This document shows positions 43,032-55,075 of a stretch of DNA of 64,000 bases, piece by piece. This stretch comes from Massilia sp. TS11 (GTDB lineage: Bacteria > Pseudomonadota > Gammaproteobacteria > Burkholderiales > Burkholderiaceae_D). The notes beneath the pieces are model-generated. The model searched no databases and was not told where the DNA came from. It saw nothing but the letters and a program-made list of their open reading frames with translations. Both the position numbers and the translations under genes were made by a program. The DNA is taken from NCBI RefSeq assembly GCF_022012445.1, contig NZ_JAKLTS010000008.1, forward strand, positions 124,001 through 188,000. Direction: 5' to 3'. The first letter of the stretch is position 1. Each line of letters begins with the position of its first letter.

Positions 43032-43571
43032 ATGGCAATACTGAAGATCCTCCGCTATCCCGACCCCCGCCTGCACAAGGTGGCCAAGCCCGTCACCGTG
43101 TTCGACGAGCGCCTGCCGCGCCTGGTCGCGGACATGGCCGAAACCATGTACAAGGCGCCCGGCATCGGCCTGGCCGCCACCCAGGTCGACGTGCACGAAC
43201 GCGTGATCGTCATCGACACCTCGGAAACCAATGACCAGCTGCAGGTCTTCATCAATCCCGAGATCCTGTGGGCCAGCGCAGACAAGGCCGTGTACGAGGA
43301 AGGCTGCCTGTCGGTGCCCGGCATCTACGACGGCGTCGAGCGCCCGACCCAGGTGCGGGTGCGCGCCCAGGACGTGCACGGCGCGTTTTTCGAGATCGAC
43401 TGCGACGGCCTGCTGGCCGTCTGCATCCAGCACGAAATGGATCACCTGATGGGCAAGGTCTTCGTCGAATACCTGTCCCCGCTGAAACGCAACCGCATCA
43501 AGCAAAAGCTGCTCAAAGAAGAACGCGGTCTGGAACGCGAGGCCTCGGCCCGCGCCGCCGCCCGCCGCTAA
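43032..43571 (+). CDS. def: Peptide deformylase
   Basis: 179 residues. Removes the N-formyl group from new proteins. Three conserved motifs: [17 protein letters not shown] with metal ligand C92, and HEMDH at 134-138. ATG 43032 gives the family N-terminus ([14 protein letters not shown]); a TTG at 42993 would add 13 residues without support. fmt follows after 22 nt, the usual def-fmt pair. Confidence 0.97.
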   Translation: MAILKILRYPDPRLHKVAKPVTVFDERLPRLVADMAETMYKAPGIGLAATQVDVHERVIVIDTSETNDQLQVFINPEILWASADKAVYEEGCLSVPGIYDGVERPTQVRVRAQDVHGAFFEIDCDGLLAVCIQHEMDHLMGKVFVEYLSPLKRNRIKQKLLKEERGLEREASARAAARR

Positions 43572-43593
43572 ACCTGCTCTTGCCGGGAGGCCT

Positions 43594-44553
43594 ATGAAAG
43601 TCGTTTTTGCCGGAACGCCGGAATTCGCGGCCTGCGCGCTGCGTGCCATTCTCGAGGCCGGGTTCGAGGTCCCGCTCGTGCTGACCCAGCCCGACCGCCC
43701 GGCCGGGCGCGGCCTGCAGCTGCATGCCTCGGCCGTCAAGCAGCTGGCCCTGGCCCATGGCCTGCGCGTGCTGCAGCCGCTCTCGCTGCGCCTGGACAGT
43801 ACCGATGCCCAGCGCGCGGCCGAGGCCGCCGCAGCCCATGCGGCCCTGCAGGCGACCGACTACGATGTGATGGTGGTGGCCGCCTACGGCCTGATCCTGC
43901 CGCGCTCGACGCTCGACCTTCGCCCCTGCATCAATATCCACGGCTCGCTGCTGCCGCGCTGGCGCGGGGCGGCGCCGATCCAGCGCGCGATCGAAGCCGG
44001 CGACGCCGACACCGGGGTCACCATCATGCAAATGGAGGAAGGCCTCGATACCGGGCCGATGCTGATGATCGAGCGCCTGCCGATCACGCCCCAGGACAGC
44101 ACGGCCAGCCTGCACGACAAGCTGGCCGCGCTCGGTGCGCGGATGATCGTGGCCACACTGCGCAAGCTGCAGGCCGGCCCGCTCGAGGCCATGCCCCAGC
44201 CGGCCGAGGGCGTGACCTATGCGGCCAAGATCAGCAAGGACGAGGCGGCGCTCGACTTCAGCCGCCCGGCCGAGCTGCTGAGCCGCCAGATCCGCGCCTT
44301 CAATCCCTTCCCCGGCGCCCATGCCAGCGTCGAGGGCAGCACCATCAAGATCTGGGAAGCCGAGGCGCTGGCAGCCGACAGCCCATGCGCGCCCGGCACT
44401 GTGATCGCGGCCGACCCGCAGCACGGCATCATCGTCGCCTGCGGCCAGGGCACACTGCGCCTGCACTGCCTGCAGAAGCCGGGCGGCAAGCGTCTGCCGG
44501 CCGCCGAATTTCTCAAGGGCTTCACGCTCGAAGAGCGCCGCTTCGGCGCATAA
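43594..44553 (+). CDS. fmt: Methionyl-tRNA formyltransferase
   Basis: 319 residues. Formylates Met-tRNA(fMet) using 10-formyl-THF. N-terminal Rossmann domain with the catalytic triad N114, H116 ([15 protein letters not shown]) and D152 (GLDTGPM), and the C-terminal OB-like tRNA-binding domain ([17 protein letters not shown]). GGAGG lies 5 nt before the ATG. A strong palindromic terminator begins in its stop codon. Confidence 0.97.
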   Translation: MKVVFAGTPEFAACALRAILEAGFEVPLVLTQPDRPAGRGLQLHASAVKQLALAHGLRVLQPLSLRLDSTDAQRAAEAAAAHAALQATDYDVMVVAAYGLILPRSTLDLRPCINIHGSLLPRWRGAAPIQRAIEAGDADTGVTIMQMEEGLDTGPMLMIERLPITPQDSTASLHDKLAALGARMIVATLRKLQAGPLEAMPQPAEGVTYAAKISKDEAALDFSRPAELLSRQIRAFNPFPGAHASVEGSTIKIWEAEALAADSPCAPGTVIAADPQHGIIVACGQGTLRLHCLQKPGGKRLPAAEFLKGFTLEERRFGA

Positions 44554-44582
44554 AAAAAAGGCGGCCGCGGCCGCCTTTTTTT
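44553..44582. terminator. Bidirectional intrinsic terminator between fmt and the lipoprotein genes
   Basis: Fully palindromic: A7, stem GGCGGCC / GGCCGCC with a 2-base centre, T7. It works on both strands, ending fmt and the minus-strand lipoprotein gene whose stop is at 44599. The first A belongs to the fmt TAA. Confidence 0.93.
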
Positions 44583-44598
44583 GTGGCCCGCGCGGGCC

Positions 44599-44841
44599 TC
44601 AGTGCGAGATTTCGGGATTCGAACGGGCCGTGTCGAGCAGCTCGCGCGCCTTCATCGTGGTCAGCATGCGGTCACCGGCCACGCCGGGAATGCGGCTGCC
44701 GGTCATCGTGTAGCGCGAACGGTCGAGATTCTTGACCGGGGCGGCATTTGCCACCGGCACATACAGGTCGATCGGTTCCATCGCGGCGCAGCCGCTCAGC
44801 ATGGCCAGGGCCAGCACTGCCGGGATCATCAGTGTCTTCAT
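44599..44841 (-). CDS. Small lipoprotein (tandem copy 1)
   Basis: 80 residues. Lipoprotein signal with lipobox LSGC near residue 18 (MKTLMIPAVLALAMLSGC), then AAMEPIDLYVPVANA and a conserved stretch DRSRYTMTGSRIPG. From the lipid-attached Cys on it is a near-twin of the next gene, differing mostly at the C-terminus. ATG 44841 was chosen over 44853 because the shorter start gives a standard lipoprotein signal. No known family is recognised. Probable role: small periplasm-facing lipoprotein, function unknown. Confidence 0.75.
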   Translation of the reverse strand: MKTLMIPAVLALAMLSGCAAMEPIDLYVPVANAAPVKNLDRSRYTMTGSRIPGVAGDRMLTTMKARELLDTARSNPEISH

Positions 44842-44918
44842 GGGACTATCCAATCACAGTCATCATCATCCACACACCGGCCGCAGCCGGGACATCCCGC
44901 TATCCTACACCCAGCGTG

Positions 44919-45158
44919 TCAGTTGCGCGAGAGTTCCGGGCTGGTTTTGTTGCCGTCCAGGATGTCGCGTGCCTTCATCGTGGTCAGCATGCGGTCGCCG
45001 GCGATCCCGGGGATGCGGCTGCCCGTCATCGTGTAGCGGCTGCGGTCGAGATTCTTGACGGGACCGGCGTTGGCCACCGGCACATACAGATCAATCGGTT
45101 CCATCGCCGCGCAGCCGGACAGCAGGGCCAGCACAGCGCTGATCAGCACAAGTTTCAT
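44919..45158 (-). CDS. Small lipoprotein (tandem copy 2)
   Basis: 79 residues. Lipobox LSGC near residue 16 (MKLVLISAVLALLSGC), followed by the same AAMEPIDLYVPVANA and DRSRYTMTGSRIPG blocks as copy 1. Only the signal region and the last dozen residues differ clearly, so this is a recent tandem duplication. The 77-bp spacer between copies holds a TAGGAT hexamer (minus strand) and a similar one lies upstream of this copy (about 45216-45221), suggesting each has its own promoter. Confidence 0.75.
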   Translation of the reverse strand: MKLVLISAVLALLSGCAAMEPIDLYVPVANAGPVKNLDRSRYTMTGSRIPGIAGDRMLTTMKARDILDGNKTSPELSRN

Positions 45159-45261
45159 GATGCTTCCTTCCAGGAGGGTGAGGGGGCCAGCGGGACCTCG
45201 CCCGCCGATCTCACCATCCTAGCCGGAATACAGACGTGAATTGTGCAAAAAGTGTAAGCGC

Positions 45262-45513
45262 TCAGGCGCTGGCGGACGGGTCCTGGACCGGGGCGGTGGC
45301 GATACGCGGATTGTTTTCCATGTATTCACGCAGCACCTGGTTGATGCGGGTCTGGTAGCCCGGACCCTCGGCCTTGAACCAGGCCAGCATATCGGTATCG
45401 AGACGGATCGTGACGATCTGCTTGACCGGCGTGGCCTGGCCATGCCGGCTGTTGCTGCGTGCGCGCACGCCGGTCGCGGGTTCGATACGGTTCGAGTCGA
45501 TCTGGGTATGCAT
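45262..45513 (-). CDS. Orphan ribbon-helix-helix protein, BrnA/DUF4415-like antitoxin
   Basis: 83 residues. The core VTIRLDTDMLAWFKAEG followed by GYQTRINQVLREYM is the typical BrnA/DUF4415 ribbon-helix-helix pattern, in which the VTIRLD strand reads DNA. The first 30 residues are Arg/Ser-rich and the tail is short. AGGTG lies 7 nt before the ATG. BrnA antitoxins normally follow a BrnT toxin gene; none is present here. Immediately upstream on the same strand is a 30-residue membrane peptide gene. A DNA-binding role is inferred from family. Confidence 0.82.
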   Translation of the reverse strand: MHTQIDSNRIEPATGVRARSNSRHGQATPVKQIVTIRLDTDMLAWFKAEGPGYQTRINQVLREYMENNPRIATAPVQDPSASA

Positions 45514-45546
45514 GGTGTCACCTTTACAAATTAAGAAAGCTGCCGC

Positions 45547-45639
45547 TCAGCGCACACCGCTCATCTGGACAAACACCAGCCAGGCCGCCGCGACGACGGT
45601 ATAGGTGGCGATCAGCAGATAAACCAGTTGCGCTTTCAT
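45547..45639 (-). CDS. 30-residue single-helix membrane peptide
   Basis: Short ORF: ATG at 45639, TGA-type end at 45547, preceded by GGGAG 6 nt upstream, a good Shine-Dalgarno. The peptide starts MKAQLVYLLIATYTVV and is one hydrophobic helix with a basic tail (SGVR). It ends 33 nt before the RHH gene on the same strand. The size and shape match hydrophobic toxin peptides or small membrane regulators; function cannot be assigned. Longer in-frame starts upstream (to 45729) would give a less convincing N-terminus. Confidence 0.5.
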   Translation of the reverse strand: MKAQLVYLLIATYTVVAAAWLVFVQMSGVR

Positions 45640-45683
45640 CTGAACTCCCGATGGGGGCAGCGACCAGGTTATTGTCGCCAAAC

Positions 45684-45738
45684 CATGTATCAATAAGATT
45701 GCAAATACGGGGTAGTTTTGTATCGGCATGTATCAATA
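45684..45738. repeat. Pair of 12-bp direct repeats CATGTATCAATA
   Basis: Exact copies at 45684-45695 and 45727-45738, 43 bp apart start to start (about four helical turns), in an AT-rich patch between the small membrane peptide gene (minus) and metH (plus). Spacing and position fit a pair of operator sites for a dimeric DNA-binding protein such as the RHH protein nearby, or for a metH regulator. Confidence 0.7.
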
Positions 45739-45744
45739 CAGCAT

Positions 45745-45772
45745 TGCCATGCAGCAACGCTGTTACATGGCA
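45745..45772. other. Imperfect stem-loop upstream of metH
   Basis: TGCCATG-CAGC (45745-45755) pairs with GCTG-TTA-CATGGCA (45759-45772), a 3-nt loop and one TTA bulge, about 40 bp before the metH -10. Could be a regulator site or a terminator-like barrier; no T-run is present. Confidence 0.4.
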
Positions 45773-45789
45773 CATTTCCAGCGCCGCCG

Positions 45790-45816
45790 GGGAAAGTCCA
45801 GGCTTTCCCGTATAAT
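45790..45816 (+). promoter_or_regulatory. metH promoter with inverted repeat over the spacer
   Basis: Perfect -10 TATAAT at 45811-45816 with no consensus -35. Instead, a 7-bp inverted repeat GGGAAAG / CTTTCCC (45790-45809) fills the -35 and spacer, a classic place for an operator. Expected start about 45823, leader about 27 nt, too short for a riboswitch. Confidence 0.55.
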
Positions 45817-45849
45817 TTTCGATCTGCCTCAATCTTCTGAAAGCCCCCG

Positions 45850-49605
<3,756 letters not shown>

Positions 49606-50278
49606 GCGCGATCAGCGGGGCCAGCAGCTGCGAACCGCGCGGCAGGCGCGCCTGCAGGGCCTGGATCGCAGCGGCGGTCAGGCTCACGTAGGCGTTCATG
49701 TTCTCGTGCAGATGGCGCGTGATGAAGGTCCAGCCGGCATCCGTTTCGCGCAGCCAGGTCATGCCGGGCGGGAAGCGGTGCGGCAGATGCTCGGCGTCAC
49801 AGGCCAGCACGGTCTGGCTCCAGTGGCCCCACAGATAGGTGGGCGGATCCTCGCGCAGCCAGCGCACGCCCTGGGCCTCGGCGTATTCGCGGTTATTGCG
49901 TACGGTCAGGTCGATCACTTCGCGCTCGCCGACCGTCTCGTCGACCGATTCGATCCAGCAGTGGTAGGCGCCGCCGGCCTCGTTGGCAAAGGCCTGGTTG
50001 TCGCGCAGGTGGATGTGCTGGCCGCCGCCGCAATCGATGATGGCAAAGCCCGCCACCGGCCGGTAGACGCGGTTGAACACGATGCTGATCAGATTCGCGC
50101 CGACGATCGCATGCGCATGGCACAGGGCCGAATAGCGCTGCGGATAAGTGCGCCGGATAACGCTTTGCACACTGTCGGTAATCAGGGCCTGGAGGGGTAA
50201 AGACATGCTGCTGCCGCTTTCGGGATTCATCCCCCGTAAACGGCAGCCGCGGCGCTTTCTTTACCCTGTGCAATATCT

Positions 50279-51562
50279 TCAGGCGCGCCGCGCGTCGGCC
50301 GAGAACTTCCACAGGGCCAGCACGCCGAACAGCAGGGCAAAGCCGAGCTGGATGGCGGCCGGCACCAGCGCCGCCTCGAGGCCGAGGCCGCGCCAGGTCA
50401 TGGCGTCGAGGCCATCGACGGCCCAGCGGGTCGGCACGGCCAGGGTGGCGGTCTGCATCCACGGCGGGAAGATGAAGGACGGGGCCCAGGCGCCGCCCAG
50501 CATGACCAGGATCAGCGTGGCGAACACGGCCAGGCCGCGCGCCGCTTCCGGCGTTTTGCCGAAGGCCGCGATCAGCAGGCCGAAGCAGGCCGTGAACAGG
50601 GCGAAGCTCAGGGCCACCAGCACGAAGCCGAGCGGATTGCCGATGCTGACCTTGAACACCAGGATGGCCACGCCGAACACCACGGCCATCAGGCCGCTGG
50701 CGATCAGGGCGGCCGAGGCGGCGCGCGCCAGCAGCACGGTGTGCAGGCTGACCGGGGCCGCCAGCAGGCGGTTCCAGATGCCGCTGCGGCGCGCCAGCAG
50801 AATGCCGATGCCCATGTCGATGCCCATGAACAGGATGAACTGCACGCTCATGCCGGCGAAGGAATGCGCGTAGCCGTTGTAATTGGCCATGGCGGCGCCG
50901 GCCACGATGGCCTGGTCGCGGGTGGCGAACGGCATGCTCAGGCCGGCCGGTGCGGCCTGGCCGGCGGCGCCCGGCTGGCGCTGCTGATAATGCTTGACCT
51001 CCACCAGCAGCTGCTGCAGACGGCGCGTCTCGGCATCGTCCTTGTGGGCGAGCGCGAGCAGGCTCTCGTCGATGAACTGCTGGCCGCTCGGCCCGCTCAT
51101 CATTTCGCTGCTGACGTGCTGCATCACCTGCTGGGTCAGCAGACCCTTGACCATGCCCAGCACGGCGCCCTCGCTGGGGTCGTACAGCAATTCCAGGCTG
51201 GGGCGCTCGCCGGCGCCGAACAGGGCCTTGCCGGCCGCCGCGCCGAAGCCGGGCGGAATCACGATCGCCACTTTCTGCTTGCCTTTGCGCACCTGCTCGC
51301 GCGCGGCCTCGAGGCTCAGCACGCTGACGTGCAGATTCGGATCGGCGGCCAGGCCGGCGCCGATCCGCTGGCCGAGCACGCCCGTGTCCTGCTGGACGAC
51401 GGCGATGTCGATCTTGCTGGTTTCGTGTTTGCCGGAACCGCCGAACAGGAAGCCGAAGAAGGCGGCCAGCACGATCGGCATGATCACGTGCATCAGGAGC
51501 GCGCGGCGCTCGCTCAGGTAGAGCTGGAGATCCTTGCGGATCAGGGCGAGAAAGGCAGTCAT
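50279..51562 (-). CDS. ABC-2 type exporter permease
   Basis: 427 residues. First membrane helix about 22-42 after a short cytoplasmic start, a large extracytoplasmic region (about 45-225) and five or six C-terminal helices (GIGILLARRSGIWNRLLAAP is the coupling-helix motif; then VLLARAASAALIASGLMAVVFGV). This is the YhgE/NodJ/DrrB-like ABC-2 type. It works with the ATPase encoded 4 nt upstream. Substrate unknown; drug, lipid or polymer export are all possible. Confidence 0.92.
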   Translation of the reverse strand: MTAFLALIRKDLQLYLSERRALLMHVIMPIVLAAFFGFLFGGSGKHETSKIDIAVVQQDTGVLGQRIGAGLAADPNLHVSVLSLEAAREQVRKGKQKVAIVIPPGFGAAAGKALFGAGERPSLELLYDPSEGAVLGMVKGLLTQQVMQHVSSEMMSGPSGQQFIDESLLALAHKDDAETRRLQQLLVEVKHYQQRQPGAAGQAAPAGLSMPFATRDQAIVAGAAMANYNGYAHSFAGMSVQFILFMGIDMGIGILLARRSGIWNRLLAAPVSLHTVLLARAASAALIASGLMAVVFGVAILVFKVSIGNPLGFVLVALSFALFTACFGLLIAAFGKTPEAARGLAVFATLILVMLGGAWAPSFIFPPWMQTATLAVPTRWAVDGLDAMTWRGLGLEAALVPAAIQLGFALLFGVLALWKFSADARRA

Positions 51563-51566
51563 GGCA

Positions 51567-52508
51567 TCAGTCGCGCAGGGTGCGCCCGGTCAGGTTCAGG
51601 AAAATGTCTTCAAGGCTGGTGCTGGCGGTGGCGAAATGGGTGGGCGCCACGCCCTGGTTCTGCAGCCACAGCAGCACCGGCAGGGCCTGCTCCTGGCTGT
51701 GCAGGCGCAGCACCAGCTGGTCGCCGGTGCTGTCGATGCGGGTCACGCCGGGCTGGGCGCGCAGGGCCGCGAGCAGGGCCGGATCGGGGGCCGCGGCCAG
51801 GCTCAGGCTGAGCGCCGCCTGGGCCGGCAGGCGCCGGTACAGTTCGGCCGGGCTGGCGTCGGCCAGCACCTTGCCGTGGTCGATGATCACGATGTGGTCG
51901 GCCAGCCGCTCGACCTCCTCCATGTAGTGCGAGGTATAGATCAGGGCGCAGCCGCGCCGCTTGAGCGCCTCGAGCGTGTCGAAGATCGCATTGCGGCTCT
52001 GCGGATCGACGCCGACCGTGGGCTCGTCGAGGATCAGCAGCCTGGGGTCGTGCATCAGGGCGGCGGCGATGTTCAGGCGGCGCTTCATGCCGCCCGAGAA
52101 GGTGCTCGGCTTGTCGCCCGCGCGCTCGCTCAGCTGGACCAGCGCCAGCACCTCGGCGCAGCGCTGACGGCGCGCCGCCAGCGGCATGCCGTACAGGGCG
52201 CCGAACAGCAGCAGATTGTCGCGCGCCGGCAGGTCCTCATACAGGGCCAGGTCCTGCGGCACCAGGCCGATCTGGCGCTTGGCCGCGGTCACGCCGGCCC
52301 CGATCGCCTGGCCGTCCAGACGCACGCTGCCCTGGTCGGCGCGCAGCAGGCCGGCGATGATCGCCACCGTGGTCGATTTGCCGGCCCCGTTCGGTCCCAG
52401 CAGGCCAACGGTCTGGCCGGCGCGCACCTGGAAGGACACGCCGTCGAGCGCGCGCCGGCTTCCATAGGACTTGACCAGGTCCGCCACTTCCAACAACACC
52501 TCGCTCAT
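51567..52508 (-). CDS. ABC transporter ATP-binding protein (export)
   Basis: 313 residues. Walker A GPNGAGKS at 38-45, Q-loop [12 protein letters not shown], signature [15 protein letters not shown], Walker [15 protein letters not shown], switch His in TSHYMEE. The C-terminal 90 residues are the accessory domain of ABC-2 exporter ATPases. The start is ATG 52508; a GGAG-like site lies 7-8 nt upstream. Paired with the permease 4 nt downstream. Confidence 0.95.
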   Translation of the reverse strand: MSEVLLEVADLVKSYGSRRALDGVSFQVRAGQTVGLLGPNGAGKSTTVAIIAGLLRADQGSVRLDGQAIGAGVTAAKRQIGLVPQDLALYEDLPARDNLLLFGALYGMPLAARRQRCAEVLALVQLSERAGDKPSTFSGGMKRRLNIAAALMHDPRLLILDEPTVGVDPQSRNAIFDTLEALKRRGCALIYTSHYMEEVERLADHIVIIDHGKVLADASPAELYRRLPAQAALSLSLAAAPDPALLAALRAQPGVTRIDSTGDQLVLRLHSQEQALPVLLWLQNQGVAPTHFATASTSLEDIFLNLTGRTLRD

Positions 52509-52638
52509 GCTTGCTCCTTCGGTAATGACGCGAGGCAGTGTAGCCTGATTGACATCAACAACACCAGGGAGAAGTGCATTGAACTTTATGACAAACGTCA
52601 GGCTCTAAATGCATATACCCTGATACGGAGGTGTTGAT

Positions 52639-53013
52639 ATGGCAATCCATTTCTCGACCAAACGCTGGCAGGATCAGGTCATCCTGCTGCTGGGTCTGTG
52701 GCTATTCGTGTCCCCCTGGGCCATGAATATCGCCGCCGACTCGCCGCTCGCCATGAATGCCCATGTCTCGGGCCTGCTCATGGCCATCCTTGCGGCCTTC
52801 GATTTGTACAGCACCTATTTGTGGGCCGTACTGCTCAATATGGCGGTCGGGGTCTGGACGGCACTGTCGCCCTGGGCGCTGCGCACGACCGATAACCAGG
52901 CCATGGTGGCCAATGCCGTCATCGTCGGCGTGGCCGTCGTGGTACTCGGCTTGTGGGAGCTGCAGAGCGACCCCGAACTGCACCAGAAGTGGGCCGGCTC
53001 CACGTCCGGCTAA
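52639..53013 (+). CDS. SPW-repeat membrane protein
   Basis: 124 residues, four hydrophobic segments. Two SPW repeats are visible: FVSPWAMN at about 23-30 and ALSPWALR at about 95-102, the signature of the SPW family of small integral membrane proteins. GGAGG 7 nt before the ATG is a strong ribosome site. Function unknown. Alone between two minus-strand genes; promoter not clear in the 130 bp upstream (TTGACA at 52549-52554 has no partner at 16-18 bp). Confidence 0.9.
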   Translation: MAIHFSTKRWQDQVILLLGLWLFVSPWAMNIAADSPLAMNAHVSGLLMAILAAFDLYSTYLWAVLLNMAVGVWTALSPWALRTTDNQAMVANAVIVGVAVVVLGLWELQSDPELHQKWAGSTSG

Positions 53014-53031
53014 GGGCACATCACCACGCCT

Positions 53032-54297
53032 TCAGTGCGTGCTGCGGGTGACTCGGTCACTCCATTCAAAGGCGGCCATTTCCAGATGAACCAGTTCATC
53101 CGTGGAGATGGCCAGCCCGCGCAAGGTCGGTAGCAGGTCTTCCTCGCGTTCCTCGATGCGTTCGACGCATTCGGTCAGGTAGAGCAGATTACCGAGGAAG
53201 CCATCGCGCTCGATCAGGGCGCGCGCCACATCCTGGTTGACGGGGATCTGGGTGATGATCTCGTTCATTGGGATGCCAAACAGCGCATCCATCAGCGACA
53301 TGATGCCGACCGTGAAGGCCATGTCGGCGCGCTCGCGGTCGTGCGGGCGCAGGCGGTTCGACAGCAGCTCGAGCAGGCGGCCGCGTGTCGTGGCCAGGGC
53401 CAGCAGCGGATTGCCGCCGCCATTGCCGCGGTTCGGTTCCGCGTACAGCATGATCTGCAGCCAGCGCTGCAACTGGCGCCGGCCCAGCACCATCAGGGCC
53501 TGGCTCAGCGAGGCGATCGGCTTGACGGCGCCCATGGCCGGTGAATTCACGAGGCGCAGGAGGTTCAGGCTCAGCGAGGCATCGCCTTTGACGGCGCGCT
53601 CGATGTCCGCATGTTCGGCGTCCGAGGTGATCAGATTCATCAGCTCGACGATGGCCAGCTGCGAGGGCGACAGCTTCTTCCCGCTCATCACGACGGGGCG
53701 CGCGAAATAATAGCCCTGGAAGTAATCGAAGCCGAGTTCGAGGCAGGACTTGTACTCGTCCAGGGTCTCGACCTTTTCGGCCAGCAGTTTCTTGTGGTCC
53801 TTGCGAAAGCGCGGGGCCAGCTCGCGCAGCGTGGCCGGGGCCACGTCGGCGATGTCGAGCTTGACGTAGTCGATCAGCGGCAGAAAGCGCTGGACGTCGG
53901 GCGAATCGGCCACCACATCATCGAGGGCGAAGCGAAAGCCATGGCCGGCCAGTTCCTGCATGCGCGCGATCACCTCGTCGCTGGCGCGGGTCGACTCGAC
54001 CACCTCGAGCACGATGTTCTCTTTGGGCAGGAAGTTGAAGATATCGCTCTTGAGCACTTCACCGTCGACGTTCACGAAGCCGAGCGACTCGCCGATCACC
54101 TTGTCCAGGCCGAGCTGGGCCACGTGGGCGATCACGGCGGCCGTGGCCGTCAGATCATTGGGGATATTGGCCGGGCCGCTGGCCGCGCCGCGAAACAGCA
54201 GCTCGTAGCCGAACAGGCCCTGGAAGCGATCGAGAATGGGTTGCCGCCCCAGGTAAAAATCGCGTGCATTCAGCGGTTCGAGAATGGGGTCGGTCAT
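53032..54297 (-). CDS. EAL-like/HDOD signalling protein (YuxH type)
   Basis: 421 residues. An N-terminal EAL-like domain (about 12-200; FYLGRQPILDRFQGLFGYELLFRG, FALDDVVADS, IDYVKLDIAD, GFDYFQGYYFARP) precedes an HDOD domain (about 205-400; LSPSQLAIVELMNLI, SLSLNLLRLVNSPA). The EAL motif reads ELL, and the acidic pocket is only partly kept, so c-di-GMP hydrolysis is doubtful; YuxH relatives are often regulatory. Same pattern as COG3434. Alone on its strand between the SPW gene and DUF3567. Confidence 0.9.
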   Translation of the reverse strand: MTDPILEPLNARDFYLGRQPILDRFQGLFGYELLFRGAASGPANIPNDLTATAAVIAHVAQLGLDKVIGESLGFVNVDGEVLKSDIFNFLPKENIVLEVVESTRASDEVIARMQELAGHGFRFALDDVVADSPDVQRFLPLIDYVKLDIADVAPATLRELAPRFRKDHKKLLAEKVETLDEYKSCLELGFDYFQGYYFARPVVMSGKKLSPSQLAIVELMNLITSDAEHADIERAVKGDASLSLNLLRLVNSPAMGAVKPIASLSQALMVLGRRQLQRWLQIMLYAEPNRGNGGGNPLLALATTRGRLLELLSNRLRPHDRERADMAFTVGIMSLMDALFGIPMNEIITQIPVNQDVARALIERDGFLGNLLYLTECVERIEEREEDLLPTLRGLAISTDELVHLEMAAFEWSDRVTRSTH

Positions 54298-54390
54298 GGC
54301 ATTACACTTTCAGAACGTCAGAACCGACACTCTACACGGTTTTAGACGCCTTCTGGTCGAAAAATTACTATTGAGCAACTTTCAAACCAA

Positions 54391-54412
54391 GGGCGGGCGC
54401 ACCGGCCCGCCC
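54391..54412 (-). terminator. Candidate terminator stem-loop after the DUF3567 gene
   Basis: Perfect 8-bp stem GGGCGGGC / GCCCGCCC with a 6-nt loop, 10 nt past the DUF3567 stop on the minus strand, followed by a short T-containing tail (TTGGTTTG). An intrinsic terminator of moderate quality. Confidence 0.5.
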
Positions 54413-54422
54413 ACCTGGCCAC

Positions 54423-54680
54423 TCAGTGCAGCAGCACCGGCTGGCTCATGAGCACATCGTAACTGCCGAGGAAGTCGTCCACCTCTTCCATCGTCGGCTC
54501 GCTTTCGATGAGGCGGTTGACGTCATCGCGGAAGGTCTGGGCCAGCCTGCCGCCGATGAAGACTTCGCGCTTGCCCGATTTGTCGACGATTTCGAAACCG
54601 CCGAAACGCAGGGCCTCCCTTTGATGGTCGGCACCGAATTCCACGACGCTGTACTGCTCGCTGTTGTAGATGAGATGCAT
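54423..54680 (-). CDS. DUF3567 family protein
   Basis: 85 residues, starting MHLIYNSEQYSVVEF and ending EVDDFLGSYDVLM. This is the DUF3567 pattern, a small family restricted mostly to betaproteobacteria, of unknown function. ATG 54680 has AAAGGAG 6-7 nt upstream; an earlier in-frame start at 54743 lies within the next gene and is rejected. Supports the taxonomic placement of the window. Confidence 0.92.
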   Translation of the reverse strand: MHLIYNSEQYSVVEFGADHQREALRFGGFEIVDKSGKREVFIGGRLAQTFRDDVNRLIESEPTMEEVDDFLGSYDVLMSQPVLLH

Positions 54681-54733
54681 GGAGGACTCCTTTCTCTGAC
54701 TGCACACGCTAGATGGGGCCGGCCCCCACGCTT

Positions 54734-55075
54734 TCAAGGGCAAACCAGATCGGGCGTCAGATGCAGGTGCGCCGCATACGGTGCGCTCTGCAGCCAGGCG
54801 CGCAGGCGCCCGACGTGCTCCTCACCGCTGGCCAGACCCAGAAACAGCCGGCGCGGTGCCTGACGCAGGATCCGATTCAAGCTTACCTGTAAAACCAGCT
54901 GGCCGGCGCAGCATAGACAGCCGGCCGCCACGCGTGTTGCGCTGGGCAATTCCACCTGGCCCGAGGCCAGGCCTTCGATCAGGATGGCGACGCCGTCCTC
55001 CCCGTCGGCCGCGGCGGCAATGGCCGCTTCGCGCGCGGCCGCTGTCCCGCCCCAGACCAGGGTGGTTTCGGTCAT
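54734..55075 (-). CDS. CobW/COG0523-like mini-protein without a P-loop
   Basis: 113 residues. The middle carries AAGCLCCAGQLVLQVSLNRIL, matching the CobW metal-binding CxCC motif in its usual place, followed by a strand/loop aligned with the CobW Walker B region (RRLFLGLASGEEH). The N-terminus, where CobW has a GxxGxGKT P-loop, reads GGTAAAREAAI, so nucleotide binding is probably lost. Its ATG overlaps the stop of the response regulator by four bases (ATGA), so it is translationally coupled to it. Function unknown; a metal chaperone remnant or regulator partner are possibilities. Confidence 0.62.
   Translation of the reverse strand: MTETTLVWGGTAAAREAAIAAAADGEDGVAILIEGLASGQVELPSATRVAAGCLCCAGQLVLQVSLNRILRQAPRRLFLGLASGEEHVGRLRAWLQSAPYAAHLHLTPDLVCP

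Noticed and set aside
45823..45849. Cobalamin or SAM riboswitch before metH
   Set aside because: The leader is about 27 nt, too short for either class.
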